Notes: generated by a model not told the origin, from the sequence alone. 64,000 nt of DNA from Plutella xylostella (GCF_932276165.1 NC_063997.1:11480001-11544000), one strand, 5' to 3'; positions 47,301-57,500 are shown, numbered from the stretch's first letter. A program made the numbers and translations.

Positions 47301-49327
47301 ATAATTATCATAATCTTCTGCCAATAATATTCCACAACTACACATACACATCAAAGGACATAGCCCTATTTCTCTCCAGTTTATTATTTATGATAATTAT
47401 GTAAATAGTTATGTAGATTTTACAGGCTGTAATGAAAGGTCATTACATAAGCCAATAATTATTGTAGAATTTTGGAAAATGTAAGTCTAGGTCACCCAAA
47501 TTGGTCTAAAATGGGAGATAGATGTACGAGTACAGGGTGGTGCGGTGACTTTAGATCGCTCTGCGAAACTGGATGGGGCAGTCTGGAGCATGTACTGTCA
47601 CTGTCATGCGCGCCACGCTTTCATTCCTGCAAATGAACGCGAGCGATGTAAACTATATCTAAACCGCGGTGGCCGGCGAGGCGCACCCGCCCCCTCTTTC
47701 CGCTTCTCACTCCTTCGGCACCTAAAATGTCTTCTCTGTGCTGTCTCCTTACTTGCACATCTATAAACCACTTAAGGGTTACCCAAGCCACGGAATCTTG
47801 TCAGATGTAAAATTATATTTCCAGATCAATAGGATTGTCAACGCTGGCATTCTTCTTAAACTTTGGCAGCTTCAACTATGACCATATACCATTAGACGAA
47901 ATAGACGCCAACTTATACAAACATGTCAATCCGAACTTAAAGCTGGACCCTAACAAGCCAGCATGTGATTACGGGTTTATACACGAGCCAGATGGGCCTA
48001 TGCTGGAGATACCGACGAGTTACGATGAGTTCCTGCCGACGGGCATCGCGAACGGGAGCTTCCTGCCGAGCCACTGCAACCCGCAGCTAAGCGTGGCTCT
48101 CCTCGTGACGTACAGGAAGAGACAGAAACAGTTGGACATATTCCTGCCTTACATTCACAACTATTTGAGGAAACAGAATATTCATTACAAGTAAGTCATC
48201 AATTTTATAGAATGTTTTGTGTTGTTATTAAACAGTTTCACCAAGCAGTATTTTGAAAGATGGAGACTTTAGCACTTATATCTTTACTGAGATCCATCCC
48301 ACTCAGTAAATAACTTACCTACCAAAACCCACAGAATATTCCTGATCGAACAACAAGACGACGCACCGTGGAACAAGGGCGCCCTCTACAACATCGGTGC
48401 TCGCCTCGCCATGGACGAGCGGTTCCCGTGCCTGATCCTCCACGATGTGGACCTACTGCCCCGGGACCCCCGCAACCTGTACGCGTGTCTGCAGCAGCCG
48501 CGGCACCTGTCCGCCAGCGTGGACCGGCTGCGCCACGTGCTGCCCTACTGGTACCTGCTGGGAGGCGCCGCGGCCGTACGCGCCGATCAATATAAGCTGG
48601 TCAATGGGTTCTCAAACTTATTCACCGGGTGGGGTGGAGAGGATGACAACTTCTCGTTTAGACTGCTGGATAATAATCTGCAGATACTCAGGTCAGTGTT
48701 TTAAGTATCAAGGGCAGAAATAACAGATGGCCAAATCCAAATGCACATGGAAACACCTGTAATGGCAGGTTTTCTGCTACAAGTATAATATTCATACAGC
48801 AACACTGCAATAAAAAAAATCTGCAGTGTGGTGTCGTATGAAGGTTTTACTAGCGCCATCTATGATTTAGTTTTTTTAAGGGACCATCATAAACACTCCC
48901 ATTGTTTGCTCCTGCCTCTACACGGGATCACTATCGACGTAGATAAACCTCACTATATCGTGATTCGCCATAAATACGCTTTGATTGGTGGAACGCCATT
49001 TAAACGAGTTCACCGACATCGATAACGAACCAAATTTTACCATGGTCTTGCCAAATTAGTTGTTTGATCGCCACAAATAAAAACCTCGATCATTATCAAA
49101 GTCACACAGTCCATAACCTCTCTACCTCTCCCCGCAGGTTCCCAGAGCGCGTGTCCCGCTACGCCATGCTGCCGCACGTGAAGCAGGCGGCGGTGAACCC
49201 GCGGCGCGCGGCGCTCCTGCGGCAGACCATCCCCGACCAGCGCCACGACGGACTCAACTCCGTCAAGTACATAGCCATGGAGGTCAAGAAGTATAGGCTG
49301 TATACGCTGATTGGGGTGCGGTTGTGA
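38397..49327 (+). CDS. beta-1,4-N-acetylgalactosaminyltransferase (beta4GalT family, GT7)
   Basis: Exons 38397-38458, 47825-48190, 48335-48691 and 49138-49327 join in phase to 324 residues. It is a Golgi type II membrane protein: a hydrophobic anchor near residues 17-38, then a lumenal catalytic domain. GT7 motifs are all present: a conserved cysteine in SHCNPQ, NKGALYNIGA, the metal-binding DVD (180-182), GWGGEDD (241-247) and DGLNSVKY near the C terminus. Leu217 sits where vertebrate beta4GalT1 has Tyr289 (just before the GG of LLGGAAAV). A small residue there admits UDP-GalNAc, as in insect beta4GalNAcTs, so GalNAc transfer is preferred over galactose (inference). Intron 1 is 9.4 kb because an antisense errantivirus sits in it. 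The human family members are somewhat longer in the stem. Confidence 0.92.
38569..38838 (-). repeat. 3' LTR of the errantivirus
   Basis: 270 bp, identical by eye to the 5' LTR at 46359-46628. On the element strand it begins AGTTATACACTG and ends GCAAGTTAACT, with an AATAAA motif in the middle third (GAATAAAACTC). Confidence 0.95.
38839..38850 (-). other. polypurine tract
   Basis: On the element strand AAGGGGGGAGG directly abuts the 3' LTR, the normal position and composition of the plus-strand primer. Confidence 0.85.
38983..40650 (-). CDS. env: errantivirus env (baculovirus F-like fusion glycoprotein)
   Basis: The frame is open from at least 40650 to 38983; the first ATG is at 40491, but family-typical sequence continues upstream of it in the same frame, overlapping the end of pol. 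This fits expression from a spliced env mRNA, and a good acceptor (pyrimidine tract then CAG) ends at 40657. Features: a furin-type site RIKR followed by a glycine-led hydrophobic stretch (fusion-peptide-like) about 40 residues after that ATG, a long helical middle, cysteines in the membrane-proximal part, and a membrane anchor near the C terminus (SLGTLVLYVIVITALSVLC). The family is related to baculovirus F proteins and mediates membrane fusion. No stop interrupts it. The N-terminal signal peptide would come from upstream exon sequence that I did not identify. Confidence 0.88.
   Translation of the reverse strand, partial: QLVKIEKNPGILPVKLGTAFLQQDKWSIVKTIALDGISRDISFNLQKYSEFSKMLNTDKPFKNEFIGLKTHVEYLRDEVIEKYQQLVPIKRIKRGILNPLGSFIKVISGNLDHEDAVRYDKLISEIRNREQAISNKITLISEIMDHFLNSTVTINNNTIIMKERLSRVEKMVKDISTKENNAIYSTYVLGLLNLFITNFRTLYIKLSEIETALAFGKLEVLHKSIINPIELSNVLKFINKHNSLMYSVNEENIINIEETLSVKSYMKQDQIMFIIEVPLTSNSSYNYFKLFPLPISKNSQTIIVIPDFPFLIVEGTTYRPLARPCKEITADEYLCTENELIPYLEESCIEQLMKYNTELSHCSPRRIESEKVKIQRISTNSWIVYVKQETVLTQTCGNDVTHQPIQGTYVITLQQQCNIHVGSMQLYEHKFHSLQSEYKAIPVINLPDLHFPEQEHAEPVDLKGINLDEVQHLNYLLKKSVISESAISGINTKSISLGTLVLYVIVITALSVLCIKYRLVLYSLCYKRDCQQLVAKKDSPASDESAVDPRPLLLK
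40634..41611 (-). pseudogene. pol: errantivirus pol, distal part (integrase core), cut off by an upstream stop
   Basis: Continues the pol frame immediately after the TGA at 41612-41614 and is open to 40634. It begins with the two cysteines of the HHCC zinc domain (CEKC), then holds the catalytic core: the first aspartate in FIDLFS, the second in SCDPGTEF and the glutamate in GIVERFHS. A basic, proline-rich C-terminal tail ends it. With the stop upstream, integrase would be made only as a truncated zinc-domain stub unless read-through occurs. The 3' end overlaps the env frame. Confidence 0.85.
41612..44473 (-). CDS. pol: errantivirus pol, proximal part (protease, reverse transcriptase, RNase H)
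   Basis: Lies in the -1 frame relative to gag and enters from a slippery heptamer at 44473-44479; there is no ATG of its own at the start. In order: aspartic protease with MIDTGSS (44357-44365 for DTG), reverse transcriptase with LPNICDLFDKLG, the fingers and the active site YLDD (43118-43129), RNase H with TTDASEVAIGAVLSQ and YTDHKPL, then a linker and the histidine half of the integrase zinc domain. It ends at an in-frame TGA (41612-41614) within that zinc domain, 954 codons including the stop. The same frame continues open downstream. The active-site residues I can check are intact. Confidence 0.93.
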   Translation of the reverse strand, partial: SDNGLYHKPEVINLNCTPKLKLPYIEIPEINSKFMIDTGSSRSFISPAKASEYFNNCKQYEPFEVISTHASSRHSEVAVISLPQIFNSSEVHKFYVYDVDGRYDGLIGSDLLKQLDAQVDMKNNILHTKSANIPIIYTPFNEIIVAPRCEQRIKIPTNIENGDAIMDYLQFCDGVRMPTALVKCENGFATTIIQNTLDTEFILTFTKPFVVNEYIHQTCELNQTVLNQNNYEVDQILTDNLSKLRLDHLNDPERQAIYSLCEEYKDIFYTEHLPLTFTNQVKHQIRTVNEDPIYVKPYRQAPAQAEEIKRQVEKLLKDNVIQESHSPWSAPVHLVPKKADASGETKYRMVIDYRRLNEITTDDKYPLPNICDLFDKLGKSTYFSSIDLASGYHQLEISEADRQKTAFSTQNSHYEFLRMPFGLKTAPATFQRAMDNILRGLQGIHCLVYLDDILIYSNSLEEHLQKLRAVFDRLRQTNLKVQLDKSEFLRKEVQYLGHTLTKEGLKPNNDKIQAVINYPIPQTQTEIKRFLGFIGYYRRFIKDFSKVTQPLTACLKKGKKIIHDSKFVESFQKCKELLINAPILQYPDMTKPFILTTDASEVAIGAVLSQGQIGSDRPVAYASRTLTDTEKRYSAIERELLAIIWATKHFRPYLYGHKFQIYTDHKPLVWLYQLKEPNSKLTRWRLRLQEFDFNIIHKNGKQNTNADALSRIQINAVGGEQSQDDSSMIVNIGDKDERLQSYLDDVTKQIIDCSNRRDTKDSKTITISDSERTATISPITIISDAESTAETIKFPVRSESSTTETIHSAIDMESHGIPILHEAIDTKPNQILVFSWFSNKLQVRDLSRDKQKILEVFLPLGNPDITKQFLKSYIRPKLKYFIYFENKQHRKEFTDIIISLFKQGTVNFYECTERVVYVEDENEQKSIILKLHEGKTCHRGISETVKRIKRSYF
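44440..45693 (-). CDS. gag: errantivirus gag
   Basis: Start taken at the ATG of MTEATSIPRD (45693); 417 residues. The first half is a capsid-type domain (LIPTYSGE, NLFLRKCEYVI, LLTQHFGDP, LETLKIKPGESY), and the second half is a Gln/Pro-rich tail with about ten FGYKP/FGIKP-like repeats. No CCHC zinc knuckle is present, as is usual for errantiviruses. The tail ends in an acidic, asparagine-rich stretch. Gag forms the particle core. The stop (44440-44442) lies just past the frameshift site into pol. No disabling change is seen. Confidence 0.9.
   Translation of the reverse strand: MTEATSIPRDVLQLIPTYSGETNVLNLFLRKCEYVISKYQGTPERNEFLMQSITSKLTGNAASLISERADFQSYDELKALLTQHFGDPRSEECLAIELETLKIKPGESYLQLCGRIQEVRSILLAKVNQLTDENLISAKTIIYNNTSMNVFLYNLPEDLLRIVRLKGCTSLENALSIVLEEVNFLYQYNARNKMMKAPYNVPQPPKPQPTQLTSQTMAVPLPQTFKFGIPQNNNNSKPNFQQQHPQSQPRFKFGITPSNQFRSTHQPQQFGFKPQMQQQPLGYRPQLGATPQFGYKPNFTQQQFGYRPPQNLQPQQFGYKPNFQKVPYTDVSMRTAPPAKPQGFRMNELYNINECESDECNTMYDPNPNNVECYDYERADQDTGYNDDSGEAQSNEQNTNVENIENFQIMASTINRK
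44473..44479 (-). promoter_or_regulatory. gag-pol -1 frameshift slippery site
   Basis: On the element strand the gag frame reads A AAT TTT, an X XXY YYZ heptamer. It lies 31 bases before the gag stop, and the pol frame is open from exactly this point. This is the expected mechanism for making Gag-Pol. Confidence 0.8.
45718..46343 (-). promoter_or_regulatory. errantivirus 5' leader with T-arm-like and palindromic repeats
   Basis: Non-coding leader between the PBS and gag. Three copies of AGGGTTCGATTCCCT or close variants on the element strand (at 45786-45802, 45867-45883 and about 45970-45984) each form a 4-5-bp stem with a 7-base TTCGATT or TTCGATC loop, the shape of a tRNA T-arm and a match to Pol III box B. 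Interleaved are three copies of GAACAAGAATTTGATTGTTC or variants (45922-45941, 46025-46044, 46069-46088), whose ends GAACAA/TTGTTC are inverted repeats. In gypsy this leader holds an insulator, so a regulatory role is plausible but unproven here. Confidence 0.6.
46344..46358 (-). other. primer binding site
   Basis: Directly inside the 5' LTR the element strand reads GGCGCAGCCGTACGG (preceded by the final T of the LTR), similar to the TGGCGCAGTCGG-type sites of 17.6/297-like elements that pair with a tRNA 3' end. The exact tRNA was not determined. Confidence 0.7.
46359..46628 (-). repeat. 5' LTR of the errantivirus
   Basis: 270 bp, identical to the other LTR. It carries the element promoter and the polyadenylation region. 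It is followed outside by the target duplication ACCT at 46629-46632. Confidence 0.95.
46633..47824 (+). other. remainder of GalNAc transferase intron 1
   Basis: AT-rich intron sequence between the errantivirus and exon 2. A GC-richer block at 47540-47770 has an open frame of 73 codons but no family resemblance. No other gene is seen. Confidence 0.5.
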
Positions 49328-49401
49328 AAGCAGGGCTGGGAAATAGGATTTAAGGGTAGCTAATTAATCATCGTCGACAATCACGACAATGATTAATATT
49401 T

Positions 49402-49459
49402 AACTAATATTTTTATTTTTTTATGTAAACTATTTCATAAAAAAATAAAAATATTAGTT
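49402..49459 (+). terminator. 24-bp perfect hairpin containing the poly(A) signal of the GalNAc transferase gene
   Basis: Arms 49402-49425 and 49436-49459 are perfectly complementary around a 10-base loop. The right arm contains AATAAA (49444-49449), 117 bp after the stop codon. No other AATAAA lies closer to the stop. Confidence 0.6.
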
Positions 49460-50267
49460 ATGTAAACTATTTCTACTATCTTTCTATTTATACATGGCTC
49501 AAGCAGATCTTGAGTGAGAATATGAAACTAGTCATTTACAGGGGTACTACCTAGGTACTGGATTAGTTAATAGTGTGAAAATGTGATTTTTCTTTTGTGT
49601 AATACGTAAATGCAATAAGTACATATATTTTGTAAGTATTTAAAAATACATTAAATCAAAGTTTTTTTATAATTAGCGTTTTATTTATTTCATGTTGATA
49701 ATCAATAATCACTTCATGGTATTGGTTAGTACGATTACCAGCTTTCATATAAATGCGATATGTTTTAGTTATTTATCGCACGCAGTTATATTACAAAATG
49801 CCTATTGGATTTGTGGTATTGATTCGTCATTGGCCAGGGGATTACAAAAACATTCGCTCGTTGGTAAAAGTACCTTGACTTGGTAAAGGGCCTTTGTGAA
49901 ATAGTGGTAGATTATGACTTTTGACTAGTACCTAATTCTAATATTCTACGTCGAAAAAATAAATCATTCCATTACTGATTTGATGTGGTTGTTTCGTTGT
50001 TTAAATTTTGCTTTTATTATGAAGACATCGACCTCAAGAATTTGTTACAAATGAAACTCAAAATACGGAATCATAGAAAATATTTTTGACATCATTATTA
50101 TAAACGAACGGACCATTTTTACAGCTGCTGTTTATGTCATGTACTGTCACTGTCATTTTCTGCTGTCAATCTGTCAAAACAAAACAATGAATGAATAATT
50201 TTGAAGATTTTGCAATAATAAATCATGTAATTTTATTATTATTGTGAATATAATCAACCCACCAACA
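49460..50267. other. intergenic, VPS41 promoter region
   Basis: AT-rich spacer between the GalNAc transferase 3' end and the VPS41 start codon. No TATA box is obvious, and no coding region is supported. Confidence 0.5.
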
Positions 50268-53200
50268 ATGGCTCTAAACCTAGAGAGTTGTGACAGCTTG
50301 CCGCCCGACGAGGAGCCCAAACTAAAATACGATCGTATGGGCAACGACGTGCAAAACATCCTGCTGAAGGACGCCGTGAGCTGCATCCGCGTGCACCCCA
50401 AGTTCATCTGCCTGGGCACGCAGTGGGGCGTGGTGCACCTGCTGGACCACGAGGGCAACACGGTGCCGTTCGGCGCGGGCGGCGCCAAGGAGCTGCAGGC
50501 GCACGCCGTGGCCGTCAACATGATCTCCGTGGACGAGGCGGGCGACCACCTCGCCAGCTGCTCCGACGACGGCAAGCTGCTGGTGGCCGGCCTCTACGCC
50601 GCCGACAACGAGCACAGCCTCGCGCTCGGAAGGGTTGTGAAATCCGTGGCACTAGACCCCAACTACTACAAGTCTGGATCGGGACGCAGGTTTCTTACAG
50701 GTGAGGTTTCTTTACAGTCTGTCAAAAAAGAGTATAAAATGGATATGGATAGGTACTCAATAATTTTATAAGGCAGTGTTTAAATGATTTATTTCCTGTG
50801 TTTCTGCACAAATCTAACCCTTAGTTAGAATTTACGAGTGAGTGCTATATTTAGATTCAAAATTAATAAGGGTGTTCATTGTTATAAATAAAGATTATAA
50901 ATTGTTATCTTATTTTTACATTATCATTCACTATTCCTCAATATCAAACAAAGATAAAGAGTTGCAAATTTACCTACCAAATTCATCCTCTTTTTCTACT
51001 TTATTTGCCAGGATGAGGATGTACATTGCACAGTACTACAACATACTACCAACATGTTATTATCCTAGATAGCTATAAAATATTGGGTTTGGTATTGGAA
51101 ATCAACTAATTTATTCAATGTTTAATCAACCTTATTTCACAATATATTACACTACATAATAATTATGTATATCCAAACACAATCATGCATATTTAGATAT
51201 TGTTTACTGTAACAAGTTTTCTTGTGTTATTTCAGGTGACAATAAATTAACACTTTATGAGAAAACCTTCCTAAACCGGCTCAGAAGTACTGTCCTGTGT
51301 GAGTGTGAGGGCTACGTGCAGGCCATGGCGTGGTGCGGGCGCTTTGTGGCGTGGGCCAGCGAGGTGGGCGTGCGCGTGTACGACCTGGTCGCGCGCTGCT
51401 CCCTCGGCCTCATACAGTGGGAGAAGAGCCCCACACGCTCCATAGAAGATTACAGATGTAATTTACTGTGGTCAGCACCAAAAACTCTCATGATAGGTTG
51501 GGTGGACACCATCAGAATATGTGTCATTAGGAAAAGAAGCCAAATTGAATTACAAACTCGAGATGTAACCGAATATCTAGTAGATCCAGTATACACATTT
51601 CAAACAGACTATTACATCAGTGGACTAGGTCCACTGGATGATCAACTAGTCTTGCTTGGTGTACCTAAGGAGCCAGACCCTGAAACAGGCAAGGCGCAGC
51701 GGCCTGTGCTGTCCGTAGCTGACTATAAAGACTGTGACTTTAGTGAGATCTCCACCGACTGCCTCAATATCAGAGGATATCAGGAATACTCCTGCAATGA
51801 CTACCATTTAGATATGCTTATAGAAGAAAATAGATTTTTTATAGTTTCCCCTAAAGACATAGTGGTGGCGAGTCCATACGACATAGACGACCGCGTCAGC
51901 TGGCTCACAGAACACGGCAGGTTTGAGAAGGCACTGACGGTCCTGGAGGAGGTGGGCGGCAAGACCTCCAGGCACTCCGTGAACACGGTGGGCGTGCAGT
52001 ACCTCGACCACCTCATGGCTGAGCAGCTATTCGAGGAGGCCGCCATCCTCTGCGCCAGGATATGCAAAAATGACAAGGTCTTGTGGGAGAACCAAATACT
52101 TAAATTCGCTGAAGTGAATCAGCTTAGAACTATTAGTCCATATGTACCTAAAATACCGGAGCAAGCACTGAGCTCACATATCTATGAACTCATCTTTTAT
52201 GAATACCTTAAAGTAGATCCGACAGGCTTCCTCAAGTTGGTGAAGGAGTGGAATCCAGCCCTGTATAAAACGGGCGTCGTCATCAAAGGAGTGCTGGAGC
52301 ACCTGCTGACCACGGAGGTGGACAAGAACCTGTACCTGGAGGCGCTGGCCACGCTCTACTGCTACCAGAAGAAGTACGACAAGGCGCTCAACACGTACCT
52401 GACGCTGCAGCACCCCGACGTGTTCACGCTCATCGCCAAGTACAACATGTACGACGTGATCCACGACAAGATCCTGGAGCTGATGTCGCTGGACGCGGCG
52501 CGCGCGCTGGGCGTGCTGCTGGACCGGCGCGCGCGCGCGGCGCCCGAGCTCGCGGAGCGCCAGCTGCGGCGCCACGACCGCCTGCTGTTCCTGTACCTGG
52601 ACGCCTACAGCAAGCTGGAGCCCGCCGGGCGCTACCACGGCCGCCTCGTGCAGCTCTACGCCAAGTACGGCCGCGACAAGCTGCTGCCCTTCCTCAAGAG
52701 CAGCGACAACTACCCCATCCAGGAGGCGCTGGACGTGTGCCAGAGCAACCAGCTGCACCCGGAGACCGTGTTCCTGCTGGGCCGCATCGGCAACACGCGC
52801 GAGGCGCTGTCCATCATCATCGAGCAGCTGGACGACGTGGCGCAGGCCATCGACTTCTGCCAGCAGCACGACGACCGCGAGCTGTGGGAGCAGCTGATCC
52901 TGCGCGCCGTGCGGCGGCCGCGGCACCTGGCGCTGCTGCTGCGGCGCGTGGGCACGCACGTGGACCCGCGCGCGCTGCTGCGGCACATCCCGCGCGGCGC
53001 CGCCGTGCCCGACCTCAAGCACGCGCTGGCGCAGATGCTGTGCGACTACCGGCTGCAGCGCTCCGTGCAGGCGGCGTGCCGCGCCACCACGCTGCGCAAC
53101 TACTTCGACCTGCACGCCAAGCTGGTGGCGGCGCAGGCGCGCGGCACGCCCGTGTCGGACGACGTGCTGTGCTGCGCGTGCCGCGGCCGCCTCATCAGCC

Positions 53201-53322
53201 GCGACCTGGCCGGCGCCTCCGACCTGCTGGTGTACAACTGCCGCCACGCCTTCCACGTCGAGTGCCTGCCCGCCGCCGCGCCGCACGACCGCTGCGCCGT
53301 CTGCAACGCCATCAACATGTAG
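50268..53322 (+). CDS. Vps41: VPS41, HOPS tethering complex subunit
   Basis: Two exons, 50268-50700 and 51236-53322, joined in phase 1, give 839 residues, close to the human length. VPS41 is the HOPS subunit that tethers late endosomes, autophagosomes and AP-3 vesicles to lysosomes. The N-terminal third is a WD40-type propeller (ASCSDDGKLLVAG, YRCNLLWSAPKTLMIGW, YISGLGPLDDQLVLL). The middle and C-terminal part is helical with the clathrin heavy-chain repeat region (DVFTLIAKYNMYDVIHDKI, LPFLKSSDNYPIQEALDVC, DDRELWEQLI). The end is a RING-H2 finger at about 790-836 (CCAC, CRHAFHVEC, CAVC). The start ATG is the first in the exon. Codon use is very GC-rich in exon 1 and in the last 1 kb but not in between. 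Only one intron is present, which is few for this gene. Confidence 0.97.
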
Positions 53323-54572
53323 CCACCACCTACCGACTAACACTGTACTTGTATATAGCTGTATTTATGTTGCTTATAATTTTGACACTGAAATGAATGC
53401 TGGCGTAATTTTTTACATTCAGAACAAAAAAATACCTAAGTTGTATGAAGTGGTTTACCACTTCTTGCATATAGTATTTTCTTGTTCTGAATTTTGCTAA
53501 TCACTTTAATAGTAGAAACATATTTGCAGATAAGAAAGAAATGAGCCTGTCGAAGGTCTTTCTGAACGAGTTTTTAATATCTACCAATATGCTTCTATCT
53601 ATTATGCTCAATAAATAATGTGTGTAAGGTAATCAAATTTAGTTAAGTGCATATAATATTTTTCCATGTATAACAATAACTAATCCAAAAGACATTATCA
53701 GCTGTGAAGCTGCACTACATTAATTTACTTACATATAACTATTTAATAAACTGTAATGGTGCTTTTATATGTAGACCATTGTTTCATGTAACTACCTTCC
53801 TACAAATTATTCCCCTGGAACCCTGAACTATTGATACTATAGATACATAAACATGTTAATAAAAAAAATAAAAAACAATACACCCGACTCAGCGTTGTTC
53901 TACGGGTACAAGTGGGTACAATACAATACAATCTATGGCGTGGTGCAGCTGTTGTGAGTAGGTACCCACCTATCTACTCTTACTCAACTAGGTACTCTGA
54001 TGCTGATGCCTCATCCAGACTCACGCCAAGAAGACCTGCAGGAACACTCGAGACGCGAGAGTAGGATGAGTTCCTCGCCTTCTCGTTCTCTCGCTCGGAT
54101 GTTCTCCGATCGGTGTCGGTCTTTTAGCCCGAGACGAGAGAGGATGGGCCTCTAGTACGAGTTTTGCAATTTATCAAAAGGACATCTCTAACGAAAAGGC
54201 CGGGATCTTCCCGTTACATATAAAAAGTACTTATGTTCCTGTTCGGTTTAGCTTTTCTTGAGTTATAAATAGCAGAACTGATACGACTTTCATTTATAAA
54301 ATAATAAATCTCTTCATGAGCTTCGATCGTTATTCTGGGGAATATTGGAAGAAAAAAGAGTGTTGACGTATCTGTTAAAAATTATTTTGAAACGCACTTA
54401 AAAGAAAAAAAATCTAGTCTGTGAAGTAACTAGCTAATCTGTAATCTAAAAAAAAAAACATTGAAAGATGGACGCGCACATGATCATGATTATGATTCCT
54501 TGCTGTTGAAAATGTATTTTTACAGTGAATAGGAGTAAAAATTGTAAAATTCAGTAACTGTGTTCAGTGAAA
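53323..54572. other. VPS41 3' region and raptor promoter region
   Basis: AATAAA motifs at 53610-53615 and 53745-53750 are candidate VPS41 poly(A) signals. The sequence upstream of raptor has a GA/CT-rich stretch at 54040-54150, and no TATA box is clear. No gene is seen. Confidence 0.5.
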
Positions 54573-57500
54573 ATGACAGACATGCCTCCTTATCTCGTTG
54601 CCAAAGATGAGGAGAGTGAAAGTGGGCAAGTGGACAGTGAGACCTCTGGGGAAATAGACGATTGGGACTTACCTCTTGTTTTTGATGAACCCAAACAAAC
54701 AGAACTCTATAAGCCTGATGATCGAGTGGAACACTCCTGGAGACTCAAGGAGAAGGTAACTTGACCAGCAAAATACAATTTAAAAGCGTTTGCAGCGAAC
54801 TACTGCGTTTCTGCGGCAGCTCGCAAGATCAAAACAAACACACATGGTGCAGGCACGATCGAACGAAAACTACGTTTGACACAATAATTCAAACTATTAA
54901 TTAGCTAACATATCATGCTGAATTACTTAATACGTGAGCTATAAACGTGTTTAAAAGAACTAGTAGTATTTATATGAACAAGGTTATTGTCCATTAAGAA
55001 ATAACGAATATAACAATATTTATTTTCGCAGTCTAAGTAGGTATAATTTCATCTAGTTCAATTTAATACAAATATAATAAATTATCATGATCATCAGCCT
55101 TCTACAACCCACTTTTGGGTATAAGCTTCCTTATAAGTTTTACATATTTTCTGGACTGTGCTGCTCTAAGCCACTGCCTTTCCACATTGACATCATCATC
55201 TGACCAGCAGGCAGGTGGTCCGCACATAGGTCCACATCCATTTAATGACCACCTTTCAGTCACCTCCTTTGACCTACTGTCATTATTTATTTCTTATTAT
55301 ACTTATGTATATTAGATTTTTTCTTTGACCATCCCGTTATCATTCCCTATAATTATTCAATGTGTTCCAGTACAAGACTCACTGTGTGGCGCTGGTGCTG
55401 TGCCTCAATGTGGGTGTGGACCCGCCGGACGTCGTAAAGACACATCCCTGCGCCAGGCTCGAGTGCTGGATTGGTGAGTTACATTCTACTGTTATCACTA
55501 TTCCTGTTCATATGTTAATGTGTAATATAATCACTAAATTATTATTTGCTAAATTAAGGATACTGAAAGAGACTTTTAAGTTCTACCAATTGATATGTGC
55601 TGAATTTTTTTCAATGAGCTTTACTAGATAGCACATGAAACAACCTCCACAGAGTCTCCCCTCACAGCCCTGGTAAAGCTAAATCAATGACTCCGTTTTG
55701 TTGTGGCTCACATCAGCATAGAAATTTCAAGAAAAATAAACCAATACTGCTCCCTCTTTTTTATTATTATAACATTGACTGTATTTACTAGATGTTAGTT
55801 TGATATTGTTTGACTTTTAAATGTAATGTAATTTTAGATGTAATATTAATTTTGCATGTTATTATTTGAAACAGGACATTGCATGTTATAATTATAGTAT
55901 ACCTACACTTAATTTGTACGTCCAACTAGGACAGAACATAGCGCTAATTTTAAAACCCTACCATCATGTTGTACCTATGTTTCACAAATAAATAATTTTG
56001 ATTTTGATTTTATAAGTTCTTGGCAATTTTCGTAATAACCATCTTTCCATCAGATCCCCTGTCGCTGTCTCCGACCAAGGCGTTGGAGAACATCGGGCAC
56101 GCGCTGCAGGCGCAGTATGAGCGCTGGCAGCCGCGCGCGCGCTACAAGCAGAGCCTCGACCCCACCAGTGAGGAGGTACTGCTATAAGAGGAGGCTTGTG
56201 CTATAAGACCCGCAAAATGCTTTGCGCCAAGCCATATTTTTTTCCACTGCTGGCAATCATAGAATGTCAAAGATGAGCAATAAGCAATTAAAGGGTTATC
56301 ACTTCTTCATGTTATTTAATCCCGCTGCATAGCATCCTTTATTTTCAGAGATCTCTATCTATCTTTTATTAAATATACATGTGCTGCCTATCACATCACC
56401 TATTAAACAAAAAATTATTGTAGTGATGTTCATATACATACAGATATGCTATGCATAGAGTATGCTGTTCTGCATAGTCATAGTGGATATTATGGTAGAC
56501 AAAATCACCTTCAAAAGTAGTAAAATGAATTTGTAAATTAGAATTCATATTTTGTACCATGAATAAAGTGGATTAACTGTGATTGAGACAAACACTGTCA
56601 TAGATCAGGTAGGGTTTAAATTAAAAGCTTATTTTCACACTTTTGGACTAAAGTGGATCCACTCCAACATAGGTAATTTATAGATGCAAAGTTGAGTGCT
56701 TTTGCTAATTAGCATAATGGCTGTCTGACCTTAATACTAGATTAAATTCGTGGCGCGTTCGCGTTAGCCTTCGGCTGGCGGACACTGCGTCAACTGGTAA
56801 TTAGCATGACTACCGCCTATTACTCCTATAGCTTCAGCCTGAACTATACTTTAGTATGAACTTCAACTATTAAAAAAAATCGTATAAGTATATTTTATAC
56901 ACTGTAGAAAGTTATAATACGTATTTACTGATTGGGATTATTATCGAAATTATCGCAATTTGCTACAGAAAACGTATTCCCAAGTAAAACCACTTTAATT
57001 GTACTAGGGTAATAGTAAAGCCATGTGATAAGGCATTGTTTTTAGCTCAGTTATGCAACACGAGTTGCCATGCAGTATGCACTCTACGGGTAGTGAGCGC
57101 GTATTGTGTTTCTTTATCAATGGAGTTACGCAACAGTTTTACTACTGCTTTCTCGTGTGCAGTTGTAGGTTGTACTACTTGTACTCCTGCATGCGTTATC
57201 GGTACTTTGAACTATTGTTATTACTAGTTGTATGGTTGTACGTTTTTACGATAAAAGGTATATTGACGTTAAAAAATCATAGATTTGAGATTACTACGCT
57301 TTATTTTGCTTTAGGTACAAGACTATTCCTATGAATTTGACATGAAATCCCGAAAATCCTGGTATTGATACGAGTTCTTGCATAATTATACGAATGCGCC
57401 AAGGTGTTGAGTTAAAGACTGTGAGTCATCTTACGACTCACAGCTCCCTTTCAGCTACATTGTAAAACCCTCACCTATCACCTTTATCAAATGAGACAGC

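Noticed and set aside
52174..53343. 389-codon minus-strand frame opposite VPS41
   Set aside because: Val/Gln/His-rich shadow of GC3-rich VPS41 codons, with no recognisable domain.
57036..57334. overlapping 63- and 93-codon frames in raptor intron 3
   Set aside because: They break the phase of raptor and resemble nothing known.
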